64,000 bases of DNA from Streptomyces sp. B21-083 (lineage in GTDB: Bacteria; Actinomycetota; Actinomycetes; Streptomycetales; Streptomycetaceae). Each line of letters opens with the position of its first letter. The stretch's first letter is position 1. Location: assembly GCF_036898825.1 (NCBI RefSeq), contig NZ_JARUND010000002.1, positions 3,100,001 through 3,164,000 on the forward strand, given 5' to 3'. A program made the translations under genes and the position numbers. This document shows, one piece after another, positions 23,870 through 32,642 of this stretch. The notes under the pieces were generated by a model. That model was not told where the DNA came from. It searched no databases and saw only the letters and a list, made by a program, of their open reading frames with translations.

Positions 23870-26514
23870 ACACCGCATGGGCCCGCGGGCTGGCCCGCCA
23901 CCGCACAGGACGGCTCCTGGCGGCCCTGGCCGGCATCGCACTTGCCGTCGCCCTCGTCGCCTCGCTCGGTTCGTTCCTCACCGCGTCCAAGGCGACCATG
24001 ACGCAGCGCGCCGTGCGCTCCGTCGCCGTGGACTGGCAGGTCGAGGTGCAGGCCGGTGCCGATCCCCGGGCGATGCTGTCCCTGGTGCGGACGGCTCCCG
24101 GCATCCACAACGCCGTCCCGGTCGGCTTCGCCCACAGTTCCGCGTTCACGGCCCAGGTACAGGGCAGCACACAGACCACGGGCCCGGGCGTGGTGCTCGG
24201 CCTGCCCGACGGCTACCAAAAGCTGTTCCCCGGCGAGATCCGCCCGCTCACCGGCGGTACCGGCGGAGTTCTGCTGGCCCAGCAGACCGCCTCCAACCTG
24301 CACGTCGCCCCCGGCGACAGCGTCGGCATCCGGCTCCCCGGAACGGGCGTACGCCAGGTCCGGGTGGCCGGCGTCGTCGACCTCCCGCAGGCCGACTCGC
24401 TGTTCCAGAAGGTCGGCGCGCCGCCCCAGTCCCAGCCCACCGCGCCGCCCGACAACGTCGTTCTGCTCCCCTCCTCCACCTTCACCTCGCTGACCGCCTC
24501 GGCGCCCGCCGCAGGCGTCATCACGCAGATCCATGCCGCCCGCGACGCCAAACTGCCCTCCGACCCCGCCTCCGCCTTCAACACCGTGACCCGTGCCGCC
24601 CACAACCTGGAAGCCCGTGCCTCGGGCGCGGCGATCGTCGGGAACAACCTGGGCGCCGCCCTCGACTCCGCCCGCCAGGACGCCCTGTACGCACAGATCC
24701 TCTTCCTCTTCCTCGGTGTACCCGGCGCACTCCTCGCCGCCGCGCTGACCGCCGCGGTCGCCGCGGCCGGCGGTGAACGGCGCCGCCAGGAGCAGGCGTT
24801 GCTGCGGCTGCGCGGGCTGCGGCCGGGCCGTATCGCCGCCCTGTCCGGTCTGGAAGCCGCGCTGGTGGGGGCGGGTGGCGGCGTCGCCGGACTCGGCATC
24901 GCCGCGCTGACGGGCCGTCTCGCCTTCGGGTCGGCCTCGTTCGGGACGAGCGCGGGTTCCTGGATCCTCTGGTACGGCCTGGCCTTCGTGCTCGGCGCCG
25001 CCGTGGCCGCCGGCGCCGTCCTCGTCCCCGCGCTGCGCGACCTGCGGGGTGTGACGGTCGCCGACTCGCGCAGGGCCGGACGGCGTACGGGTCGCGTGTG
25101 GTGGATGCGCTACGGCCTGGACTTCGCGCTGCTCGTCTGCTCCTGGCTCATCTTCCGCGCCTCGTCCGGCAACCAGTACGCCCTCGTCCTCGCCCCGGAG
25201 GGCGTGCCGAGCATCTCCGTGTCGTACTGGGCCTTTCTGGGCCCGGCCCTGCTGTGGATCGGCGCCGCGCTGCTGCTGTGGCGGCTCACCCTCCTCGCGC
25301 TCACCCACGGCCGAGCCGTGCTGGCCCGGCTGTCCCGCCCGCTGGCCGGGAACCTGGCGGGAACGACGGCCGCGGTCCTCGCCCGGCGCCGGCGTCCACT
25401 GGCCCGTTCGGTGGTGCTGCTGGCGCTCGCGGTGTCCTTCGCGATCTCCACGGCGACCTTCAACGCCACGTACAAACAGCAGGCCGAGGTCGACGCGCGG
25501 CTCACCAACGGCGCCGACGTCACCGTGACCGAGCCCCCCGGAGCACGGACGCCGCCCAGCGCGGCCGCTTCCCTCAAGGTCTCCGGCGTACGTCATGTCG
25601 AGCCGCTCCAGCACCGGTTCGCCTACGTCGGCTCCGACCTCCAGGACCTCTACGGCGTACGCCCGGACACGGTCGCCTCGGCCACCTCCCTCCAGGACGC
25701 GTACTTCTCCGGAGGCAGCGCCGGCACCCTCATGCGCAAGCTCGCGAAGCAGCCCGACGCGCTGCTGGTCAGCGCGGAGACGGTCACCGACTTCCAGCTC
25801 TCACCAGGAGACACCGTCAACCTGCGGATCCAGGACGCCCGTACGAAGGCGCTGCGCACAGTGCCCTTCCACTACGTGGGCGTCGCCAAGGAGTTCCCGA
25901 CGGCGCCGAAGGACAGCTTCTTCGTCGCCAACGCCTCCTACGTGGCCCGGGCCACCGGCAGCGACGCGGTCGGCGCCTTCCTCCTGGACACCGGCGGCGC
26001 CCACCAGCAGCGGATCGCCGCCCACCTGCGGGAGCAGCTCGGCACCAGTGCCACCGTCACCGACCTCACGCAGACCCGCGGTGCCGTCGGGACCAGCCTG
26101 ACCGCCGTCGACCTCGCCGGACTCACCCGCATCGAGCTGGCCTTCGCGGTGCTCCTGGCCGCCGGGGGCGGCGGACTCGTCCTCGCGCTCGGCCTCGCCG
26201 AACGCCGCCGTACGTTCGCCATCGCCACGGTGCTCGGCGCGACACGACGGCAGCTGCGCGGGATGGTCCTCACCGAGGCGATCCTGCTGGTCGCGGGCGG
26301 TCTGGCCGGCGGCGCGCTCATCGGCTGGGCCCTGTCGCAGATGCTGGTCAAGGTCCTGACGGGCGTGTTCGACCCGCCCCCCGCCGCCCTCGCCGTCCCG
26401 GGCGCCTATCTGGCGCTGACCGCGTTCGCCGCGACCGCGGCCGTCCTGGCCGCCGCGCTGAACGGGGTACGCCGGGCCGCCCGACCCGCCGTCGAGGAAC
26501 TCCGGGATCTGTGA
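23866..26514 (+). CDS. FtsX/MacB-type ABC transporter permease
   Basis: An 882-residue permease with an N-terminal helix (residues about 12-38), a large extracytoplasmic domain, a first FtsX helix bundle (about 280-400), further helices, a second extracytoplasmic domain (about 550-740) and a C-terminal FtsX bundle (about 755-870). This duplicated layout is that of LolCE/MacB-like and actinobacterial peptide-export permeases, which act mechanically on envelope lipids, lipoproteins or antimicrobial peptides. The adjacent lipoprotein, kinase and regulator favour an antibiotic- or envelope-stress-induced system. The substrate is unknown. Confidence 0.92.
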   Translation: MNTAWARGLARHRTGRLLAALAGIALAVALVASLGSFLTASKATMTQRAVRSVAVDWQVEVQAGADPRAMLSLVRTAPGIHNAVPVGFAHSSAFTAQVQGSTQTTGPGVVLGLPDGYQKLFPGEIRPLTGGTGGVLLAQQTASNLHVAPGDSVGIRLPGTGVRQVRVAGVVDLPQADSLFQKVGAPPQSQPTAPPDNVVLLPSSTFTSLTASAPAAGVITQIHAARDAKLPSDPASAFNTVTRAAHNLEARASGAAIVGNNLGAALDSARQDALYAQILFLFLGVPGALLAAALTAAVAAAGGERRRQEQALLRLRGLRPGRIAALSGLEAALVGAGGGVAGLGIAALTGRLAFGSASFGTSAGSWILWYGLAFVLGAAVAAGAVLVPALRDLRGVTVADSRRAGRRTGRVWWMRYGLDFALLVCSWLIFRASSGNQYALVLAPEGVPSISVSYWAFLGPALLWIGAALLLWRLTLLALTHGRAVLARLSRPLAGNLAGTTAAVLARRRRPLARSVVLLALAVSFAISTATFNATYKQQAEVDARLTNGADVTVTEPPGARTPPSAAASLKVSGVRHVEPLQHRFAYVGSDLQDLYGVRPDTVASATSLQDAYFSGGSAGTLMRKLAKQPDALLVSAETVTDFQLSPGDTVNLRIQDARTKALRTVPFHYVGVAKEFPTAPKDSFFVANASYVARATGSDAVGAFLLDTGGAHQQRIAAHLREQLGTSATVTDLTQTRGAVGTSLTAVDLAGLTRIELAFAVLLAAGGGGLVLALGLAERRRTFAIATVLGATRRQLRGMVLTEAILLVAGGLAGGALIGWALSQMLVKVLTGVFDPPPAALAVPGAYLALTAFAATAAVLAAALNGVRRAARPAVEELRDL

Positions 26515-26543
26515 ACGCCCCGTCCGGCTCTACGCTGCCCAGC

Positions 26544-27281
26544 ATGCGAACGCCCGTCACACCGGACCACAGCCGCTATCGGGTCCTCGTCGTCGAGGAC
26601 GACGACACCATCGGCCGCCATCTGGAGACGGGGCTGCGCAGCAACGGCTACAGCCCGGCGTGGAGCCGGACCGGCGCGGGCGCCCTCACCGAGTCCGCGC
26701 GGACCCCGTACGACGTGCTGCTCCTTGACCTGGGCCTGCCCGACATGGACGGCCTCGACATCGCGCGCACGCTGCGCGCCCGCCTTCCCGACCTGCTGAT
26801 CATCATCCTCACCGCCCGCACGGACGACATCGACGTCATCGCCGGGCTGGACGCCGGAGCCGACGACTACCTGGTCAAACCCTTCAGCCTGACCGTGCTG
26901 CTCGCCCGGTTGCGCGCCCATCTGCGCCGCCGGGCCATCGGCGCCCCGCCTCAGCAGCCGATCCTGCTCGGCGACCTCGTCATCGATGTCACAGCCCGCC
27001 GGTGCACGCTCCACGACCGTGAAGTCGAGCTCCGGCCCAAGGAGTTCGAGCTGCTCGCCCTGCTCGCCCGGCACGCCGGAGAGGCAGTGTCCCGCGAGGT
27101 GCTGATGGCGGAGGTCTGGGACGAGAACTGGTTCGGCTCCACCAAGACTCTCGACGTCACCATGGCCGGCCTGCGCCGCCGCCTGGCCGACGCGGCCTCG
27201 TCCCCCGCGGCGCTGCCTCGGATCTCCACCCTGCGGGGCCACGGCTACCGCCTGGAGCCCCACGCGCCGCCACCCGTCTGA
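26544..27281 (+). CDS. OmpR/PhoB-family response regulator
   Basis: A 245-residue regulator: receiver domain with VLVVEDDDTIGR, phospho-acceptor Asp in VLLLDLGLPDMDG, ILTAR and the Lys in DYLVKPF; then a winged helix with ELRPKEFELLALLARHAGEAVSREVLMAEVW and the terminal TLRGHGYRLE. The ATG at 26544 has TACGCT centred about 10 bases upstream and no ribosome site, which suggests a leaderless transcript separate from the ABC operon. The obvious partner is the kinase at 20241-21545, which lacks an adjacent regulator. Confidence 0.94.
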   Translation: MRTPVTPDHSRYRVLVVEDDDTIGRHLETGLRSNGYSPAWSRTGAGALTESARTPYDVLLLDLGLPDMDGLDIARTLRARLPDLLIIILTARTDDIDVIAGLDAGADDYLVKPFSLTVLLARLRAHLRRRAIGAPPQQPILLGDLVIDVTARRCTLHDREVELRPKEFELLALLARHAGEAVSREVLMAEVWDENWFGSTKTLDVTMAGLRRRLADAASSPAALPRISTLRGHGYRLEPHAPPPV

Positions 27282-27357
27282 GGCCGGCGGCAGCGGCATC
27301 GCCGGACCGGAGTGCGACGTTCACGCGGGGCATCCGGCTGACCGGTGGTCATCAGGG

Positions 27358-28311
27358 TCAGAGCACAGAACGCCGGGCCAACAGTCCCAGCACCAGCAGA
27401 CCGGGTACCAGCGGCAGCCACCCGGTCAGCAGCCGGTAGCCGAACACCGCCGACACCGCCACGGATCCGGGCGCGCCCGCCGCGGTGAGCGCGAACGCGA
27501 GCGCCGCGTCCAGGGAACCCAGCCCGCCAGGGGTGGGCAGCAGCGCCGCCGCGCCACTGGCGACGAGGTACGCCAGCAGCACCTGCCCGGCGGGCAGGGC
27601 GACGTCCAGCGCGCGGACGACGGCGATCACCACGGCGGCGTGCAGCAGCGCGAACGCCAGAGATCCGCCCCACAGCGCACACGCCCGCGCCCGGCTCCCG
27701 TGCACGGCCCGCACATCGGTGCGGACCCGGTCGAACGCCACCAGAAGACGGCTGCGCAGCGGCCTGCTGAACGCCACCCCCGCGACGACCGCGGCCACAC
27801 CGCACACGGCCGCGAGGACGAAGGGGACGCGGAAGACCGGAAACGACAGGTGTGGAAGACGGGGTGAGGCCAGCAGCAGCACGACGGCCAGGCCGACGCG
27901 CACGATGCCACCGGCAGCGGCCTTGACGGCGAGCGCGGTCGCCGAGCGGGCGGTGGACAGTCCGCAGCGGGTCAGGAAGCGCAGATTGACCGCACTCGCC
28001 CCGACTCCGGCCGGCAGCAGATGGTTGGCCGCCGACGCCGCGAACTGGGCCGCGACCAGCCGGCCGGCCGGCAGCCGTTCGGCCACCGCTCCTTGTTGTA
28101 CGACGGCCGCGCACATCCACGTCGACAGTGCCGCGGCGGCCGCCACCAGCAGCCAGCCCCGGTCCGCGGCGGCGAGCCGGTCGGTCCCGGCGTCCACCGC
28201 GCGCCGATGCGCGGCAAGGACGGCGCAGCCCAGCACCATGACGACCAGCGCGACAGCCGCGTGCCGGTACAGGCGCCCGCTCCCCTTCGCCGATGCTTCG
28301 ACGACACTCAT
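27358..28311 (-). CDS. Flippase-like membrane protein, lysylphosphatidylglycerol synthase TM (UPF0104) family
   Basis: A 317-residue protein with about eight helices. Family marks include the early QFAASAANHLLPAGVGASAVNLRFL stretch and the late LLPTPGGLGSLDAALAFALTAAG, both conserved in the UPF0104/AglD-like family related to the flippase half of MprF. Members move charged lipids or polyprenyl-linked sugars across the membrane. The ATG at 28309-28311 lies 4 bases after the GT-C-like gene, so both are one operon under the palindrome at 29831. Confidence 0.85.
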   Translation of the reverse strand: MSVVEASAKGSGRLYRHAAVALVVMVLGCAVLAAHRRAVDAGTDRLAAADRGWLLVAAAAALSTWMCAAVVQQGAVAERLPAGRLVAAQFAASAANHLLPAGVGASAVNLRFLTRCGLSTARSATALAVKAAAGGIVRVGLAVVLLLASPRLPHLSFPVFRVPFVLAAVCGVAAVVAGVAFSRPLRSRLLVAFDRVRTDVRAVHGSRARACALWGGSLAFALLHAAVVIAVVRALDVALPAGQVLLAYLVASGAAALLPTPGGLGSLDAALAFALTAAGAPGSVAVSAVFGYRLLTGWLPLVPGLLVLGLLARRSVL

Positions 28312-28315
28312 CGCG

Positions 28316-29815
28316 TCACCGCGCCCGGGCGGCGGAGGGCCCCACGAACACCGGCACGCCGCCCGCCTGGTGCCGGGCCCACCCGTGGGCGTACGCGGGT
28401 GGGCGGCCGTCCGGCGTCGCGAGGACGGCGACCGGCTGCCGCCGGGCGGCCTGCCGAATGGCGCTCGCCGTCGTGTTGGCGTTGTGGCCGCCGGTCGCGA
28501 CGGAGGAGCAGCCCGCGTAGAAGGCGATCGGGACGGCTTCGTACCCGGTGAGCAGGCAGGGCGGGCGTACGCCGAGCCGGTGCAGGTCGGCCGCGGTGCG
28601 GGCCCAGCCGTGGTGGGCCGCGGTAGTGCGGTGCACGGTGCGCTCCAGCACCACGTACTGGATGGCGAGGTGCCCGGCCAGCCCAAGCGTCACCAGCGTC
28701 ACGGCCACCGCACGCCACGCCCCGCTCGTGGCCGTGACCAGGCGGAACAGTGCGTCGGCCACCGGAATCGCGAGCAGCGCGTAGGCGGGCAGCAGGAAGC
28801 GGGGCGCGGCGTACCCGATCAGGAACAGGTACGGGAAAGCTGCCGAGCCCGCGCAGGCCAGCGGGACCAGCATGGCCGTCGCGCGCCGGGCGCGGAGCGC
28901 CAGGACGAGGGCGAGGACGGCGAGCAGAGGAAGGGCGTACCACCAGGCCGTGACCGCCGGGTTGGGCATCGCCCCGGTACACGGCCGGCACAGGGAGCGT
29001 CCGCCGAGGCTGCGCAGCTGGTCGCCGACGGCGATGTGCCAGCCGAGGCCGCCCTGGATGCGGGAGGCGTCGGACAGTCGCTGCCCCAGGCCGCCGTAGG
29101 AGACGTACGCCTCGATCACCCACTCGCCCGCTCCGGCGACCAGGCCGGCGACCAGGGCGAGCAGCAGCCGGGGGTGCCGCCATCGCCGTACGCCCACCAG
29201 CAGGCCGAGCAGCGGAAGGATCGCCCAGACGGCGTCCATGGGCCGCATCCAGGCCATCAGTGCCACGCTCGCGCCCACACCCCACAGGGCTGTCCGGGCG
29301 GAGCGGTCCGCCTGGGCGCGCAGGAAGTATCCGGTGCCGGCCAGGACGCCGATCGCCACCCAGAAGTTGGGCATGGCCTGCGGCCCGTAGAACAGGGTGA
29401 CCCACAGCGTCGCGAAGAGGGCCCCCGCAGCAGCGAGGACCCGGGTCGGGAAGAGCCCCCGCCAGGCGCGCAGTGCCAGGAACAGGCCGAGCCCGGACAG
29501 CAGCGCCAGGTAGATGCGCAGCAGCGCGGTGGACGACGACCAGGAGGCGATGGGGGCGACCAGCAGGGGGACACCGCGGGCGCGCGGTGCGCTGAAGAAC
29601 GCGGCAGGGGCGTGGCCGCCGACCTGGCTGACGTAGACGGTCTCGTCCCAGCCCAGACCCATTCCCGGTCGTACGAAGGCGAGTTGGGCGAGGGTGAAGG
29701 CGGCCGCGACCAAGGCGAGCGAGTACGGGGCTGTGCCGCGTCGCACGGTCCCGGCTACCGGCGGCGGTCCGGGGCGCCGCCTGCCGGTGAGCGGGATGTT
29801 CAAGGTCTTGACCAT
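28316..29815 (-). CDS. Multi-pass membrane glycosyltransferase-like protein (GT39/PMT-like)
   Basis: A 499-residue protein with about eleven helices. The first loop after helix 1 has GMGLGWDETVYVSQVGG; a conserved acidic residue at this place is the catalytic feature of GT-C enzymes such as protein mannosyltransferases and ArnT. The C-terminal part is a soluble alpha/beta-like extracytoplasmic region. It is the first gene of a two-gene operon with the flippase-like protein, consistent with making and translocating a lipid-linked sugar. Enzymatic activity is inferred, not shown. Confidence 0.78.
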   Translation of the reverse strand: MVKTLNIPLTGRRRPGPPPVAGTVRRGTAPYSLALVAAAFTLAQLAFVRPGMGLGWDETVYVSQVGGHAPAAFFSAPRARGVPLLVAPIASWSSSTALLRIYLALLSGLGLFLALRAWRGLFPTRVLAAAGALFATLWVTLFYGPQAMPNFWVAIGVLAGTGYFLRAQADRSARTALWGVGASVALMAWMRPMDAVWAILPLLGLLVGVRRWRHPRLLLALVAGLVAGAGEWVIEAYVSYGGLGQRLSDASRIQGGLGWHIAVGDQLRSLGGRSLCRPCTGAMPNPAVTAWWYALPLLAVLALVLALRARRATAMLVPLACAGSAAFPYLFLIGYAAPRFLLPAYALLAIPVADALFRLVTATSGAWRAVAVTLVTLGLAGHLAIQYVVLERTVHRTTAAHHGWARTAADLHRLGVRPPCLLTGYEAVPIAFYAGCSSVATGGHNANTTASAIRQAARRQPVAVLATPDGRPPAYAHGWARHQAGGVPVFVGPSAARAR

Positions 29816-29830
29816 CGTGCACCCTTCATT

Positions 29831-29869
29831 CCTACAAGTTGTAGGACCTCGTCACCCTACAAGGCGTGG
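29831..29869 (-). promoter_or_regulatory. Tandem operator: palindrome CCTACAAGTTGTAGG plus a second half-matched site
   Basis: CCTACAAGTTGTAGG at 29831-29845 is a perfect 7+1+7 palindrome just upstream of the minus-strand operon. A second copy, CCTACAAGGCGTGGG (29855-29869), is intact only in its left half. The core TACA-n3-TGTA is the pattern recognised by BlaI/MecI-type repressors, and a BlaI-family gene sits at 5472-5885. Repression of the GT-like/flippase operon by such a protein is an inference. Confidence 0.6.
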
Positions 29870-30128
29870 GGTCGGAGATGGAATGGTCTAAATACTGGCA
29901 AACTAACCCGCCCTTCCGGGTGGTGCAGGGCGATGGAGACCGGGGGTGCCTGTTGGATCGGCCCCGACGTACCCGTCTCCGAGTACCGGGCTCTCCACGG
30001 ACGCTGCCGTTCAGGCGTGGGCCGACCAGGCTCGGCGAGAAGCCGATGAACCGATGAGCCGATGGGCTTCGTCGGTTACTGGCCGTGCTCCCTGAGCGCG
30101 TCGGCGGCAGCCGGGTGGCGGGGTCTGC

Positions 30129-30506
30129 TCACCTGGTGGACGACGTGGTCCTGCTGACCCACTGGGACAGCGTGATCTGCGTGGTCACGGCCGAAGGGTC
30201 CGGCCTGCGCCGACGGGGCGAGGCGTGGCGGCAGTCGTCGCGGGTGGCCGCGCACGCCCGTGTGTGTCGGCCTTTGTCGCGTGCCAGGGCGTCGCGCAGC
30301 AGGGACAGGTGCGCGGGCACGGACGCACGGCAGTCGGGTGTGTCCCGGCATGTGCCGCAGGTTGCCACGTGAGACCGCACCGCGCTCGCCTCTTCGGGGG
30401 CGAGCGACTTGAGCGCGTGGCCGCACAGCAGTTCATGGACCGTGCGGCATTCCTCGGTGGCCGTCTTCTCGCCGGGCTTCTCGGTCAGGCAGTGGGCTTC
30501 TGTCAT
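30129..30506 (-). CDS. Small zinc-finger anti-sigma-like protein (ZAS motif), no membrane segment
   Basis: 125 residues. The N-terminal part has CRTVHELLCGHALKSL and the H-x3-C-x2-C motif SHVATCGTC, the zinc-binding motif of ZAS anti-sigma factors. The C-terminal 60 residues are basic and of low complexity and no membrane helix follows, so it is a soluble or truncated form. GGAGGT lies 8 bases before the ATG (30504-30506). No sigma factor adjoins it; the neighbour upstream is a NarL-type two-component pair on the same strand, so it may be a redox- or zinc-sensing accessory. The C-terminus may be frameshifted. Confidence 0.6.
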   Translation of the reverse strand: MTEAHCLTEKPGEKTATEECRTVHELLCGHALKSLAPEEASAVRSHVATCGTCRDTPDCRASVPAHLSLLRDALARDKGRHTRACAATRDDCRHASPRRRRPDPSAVTTQITLSQWVSRTTSSTR

Positions 30507-30645
30507 GGCGAAACCTCCGTTCCAGGTCTCACCCTCGCCCACCAACGAACGTCGGCGCGTCGTCCCCGCGCAGCGATTTCCGGCTACCACGGTCGCGGTA
30601 CATGTCCCGTCGGCCTACTGCCGGGTTGAACAGCGGAACCTCGCC

Positions 30646-31341
30646 CTACGCGGGCACCTGCGGGTGCCTTGGTTCGGACGTCGAGCTGACCAGCCCGCAC
30701 TGGTAGGCGATGACCACGAGCTGGGCACGGTCACGCACCGCCAGCTTGCTCATGGCCCGATTGACGTGGGTCTTGGCGGTCAGCGGGCTGACGAACAGGC
30801 GGTGGGCGATCTCGTTGTTGGTCAGGCCCAGCGCCACGAGGGTGGTGACGTCGCGTTCCCGCGGCGTCAAGCACTCCAGCCGCGCGTGTACGGCTGCTGG
30901 GCATGGATCCGGCTGGGCCAGAAATCGTGTGATCAACGCTCGCGTAGCCGACGGCGACAGCAGCGATTCGCCTTCCGCGACGGTGCGGACGGCGTCGAGG
31001 AGTTCCTCTGGTCGTGCGCCCTTGCCGAGAAAGCCGCTCGCACCCGCGCGCAGGGCCTCGGTGACGAGCTCGTCATCCTCGAAGGTGGTCAGGACGAGCA
31101 CCCTCACATCTGCGAGGTCTTCGGTTTCCTTGATGAGACGTGTCGCCTCGATGCCGTCCATCTCCGGCATGCGGATGTCCATCAGAACCACATCCGGACG
31201 CTTCGCGGCGGCCAGCTCGACCGCCTCGCGTCCGTTGGACGCCTCGGCCACGGTCTCCATGTCATCCGTGGCGTCGAACAGCATGCGGAACGTGCCCCGC
31301 AGCAGGGCCTGGTCATCGGCGAGCAGCAGGCGAATCGTCAT
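30646..31341 (-). CDS. NarL/LuxR-family response regulator
   Basis: A 231-residue regulator. The receiver domain has LLLADDQALLRGTFRMLFD, the acceptor Asp in VVLMDIRMPEMDG, LTTF and the Lys at GFLGKGARPEELL. The output domain has LTPRERDVTTLVALGLTNNEIAHRLFVSPLTAKTHVNRAMSKL. The ATG at 31341 is preferred over 31347 because GGAG lies 8 bases before it. It overlaps the end of the kinase gene by 29 bases, so the two are co-translated partners. Confidence 0.94.
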   Translation of the reverse strand: MTIRLLLADDQALLRGTFRMLFDATDDMETVAEASNGREAVELAAAKRPDVVLMDIRMPEMDGIEATRLIKETEDLADVRVLVLTTFEDDELVTEALRAGASGFLGKGARPEELLDAVRTVAEGESLLSPSATRALITRFLAQPDPCPAAVHARLECLTPRERDVTTLVALGLTNNEIAHRLFVSPLTAKTHVNRAMSKLAVRDRAQLVVIAYQCGLVSSTSEPRHPQVPA

Positions 31342-32551
31342 GCCCATTTCTCCGATCCCGCTCCGGGCCGGGGCAGCCGGCGTGCAGCGGCAGTTCGGCG
31401 GTCACGGTGAAGCCGCCCTCAGCGCGGGGCCCCGCGTACAGCCTGCCCCCGATGGTGGCAGCCCGCTCGCGCATCCCGATCAGCCCGTGACCGGCCCCAG
31501 GGCGAGCAGGGTGCGGTCCGGCGGACCCGTCGTCCTCCACGGTGATCGTCAGGCGTTCAGGCTGGTAGTGCAGGAACAGCCGGGCACGGTCGGCTCCGGC
31601 GTGCTTGCGCACGTTGGTCAGGGACTCCTGCACGATGCGGTACGCGGCCAGGTCGGCCGCCGGCTCCAGCGGTTCGGCCGTGCCGCGCCGGGCGTGGCTC
31701 ACGGCCAGCCCGGCGCGTTCGAACGACGCCAGCAGGGCCGGTACCTGTGCGAGACCCGGCATCGGGTCGCGGGACGCGACCGGGTCGTCGGACTGCCGGA
31801 GCAGGCCGACGGTCACCCGCAGTTCGTCCAGCGCGGAGCGGCTGGCGTCCCGGATGTCCTCCAGAGCTGTGAGGATTTGTTCGGGTCGCTGGTCCACCAG
31901 ATGGACGGCGACGCCTGCCTGCGCGTTGATCAAGGCGATGTGGTGCGCGACGATGTCGTGGAGGTCGCGTGCGATGCGGACGCGTTCGGCCGCCACACGC
32001 TGCTGTGCTTCCTGCTCACGGGTGCGCTCCGCGTGCTCAGCCCGTTCCTCCACGGCCGCCACGTAGGCGCGTCGTGAGCGCACCCCGTCCCCGACCGCGG
32101 CCGGCAGAGCTGTCCAGGCCAGCATCGCGGCCTTCTCCGGGTCCAGCCATGACGCCGGCGCGCCCACCACGGCGGCGCTGACCAGAACGGCAGCCGAGAC
32201 GGCTGCCACCGTCCAGGCGGTACGCCGGTTGGTCCGTACGGCCACGTTGTAGACAGACAACAGAACCGGGCTTGTCACCAGCGGGCTGTCTCGAACCCCG
32301 AGCAGTTGAAAGACCACCCCGCAGCCAATGGTGACGGCCAGTACGCCGAACGGGTGGCGATGCCGCCATACCAACGCGGAGCAGCCGACGGCTGCCAGTG
32401 CCACGGTGGGCCACCGCAACAAGAACTGGTGCTGGTGCGGTTGGACCGAGGCAGCCGCGACCGACAGCACGAACAGCACGGCCGAGCCCAACGCGTCCAA
32501 CGCGCGGATCCGAGCTCGCGCTCCCCGTCCCCAACCGTTGATCACCGCCAT
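31313..32551 (-). CDS. Sensor histidine kinase, NarX/DesK-like (HisKA_3)
   Basis: 412 residues: four or five membrane helices in the first 150 residues with almost no extracytoplasmic loop, typical of intramembrane-sensing kinases. These are followed by a coiled coil, the HisKA_3 box ERVRIARDLHDIVAHHIALI with its phospho-acceptor His, ESLTNVRKHAG (N-box) and GAGHGLIGMRERA (G-box). Family members sense membrane state or cell-wall antibiotics. The overlap with the regulator gene defines the pair. Confidence 0.93.
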   Translation of the reverse strand: MAVINGWGRGARARIRALDALGSAVLFVLSVAAASVQPHQHQFLLRWPTVALAAVGCSALVWRHRHPFGVLAVTIGCGVVFQLLGVRDSPLVTSPVLLSVYNVAVRTNRRTAWTVAAVSAAVLVSAAVVGAPASWLDPEKAAMLAWTALPAAVGDGVRSRRAYVAAVEERAEHAERTREQEAQQRVAAERVRIARDLHDIVAHHIALINAQAGVAVHLVDQRPEQILTALEDIRDASRSALDELRVTVGLLRQSDDPVASRDPMPGLAQVPALLASFERAGLAVSHARRGTAEPLEPAADLAAYRIVQESLTNVRKHAGADRARLFLHYQPERLTITVEDDGSAGPHPARPGAGHGLIGMRERAATIGGRLYAGPRAEGGFTVTAELPLHAGCPGPERDRRNGHDDSPAARR

Positions 32552-32642
32552 GTCACCACCGTAGTTTCGACGGCCGGATCAGGCATCGCCTCGCCACGAC
32601 ACCGGGCACACGGTGAGCCCTGTCGGCCCTTGCCGCGATCGG

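Noticed and set aside
23170..25614. 814-residue minus-strand frame under the ATPase/permease genes
   Set aside because: Long open shadow produced by high GC; Gly/Arg-rich, no domain, overlaps well-supported genes.
27485..30049. 854-residue plus-strand frame opposite the flippase and GT-like genes
   Set aside because: Antisense shadow with no recognised domain.
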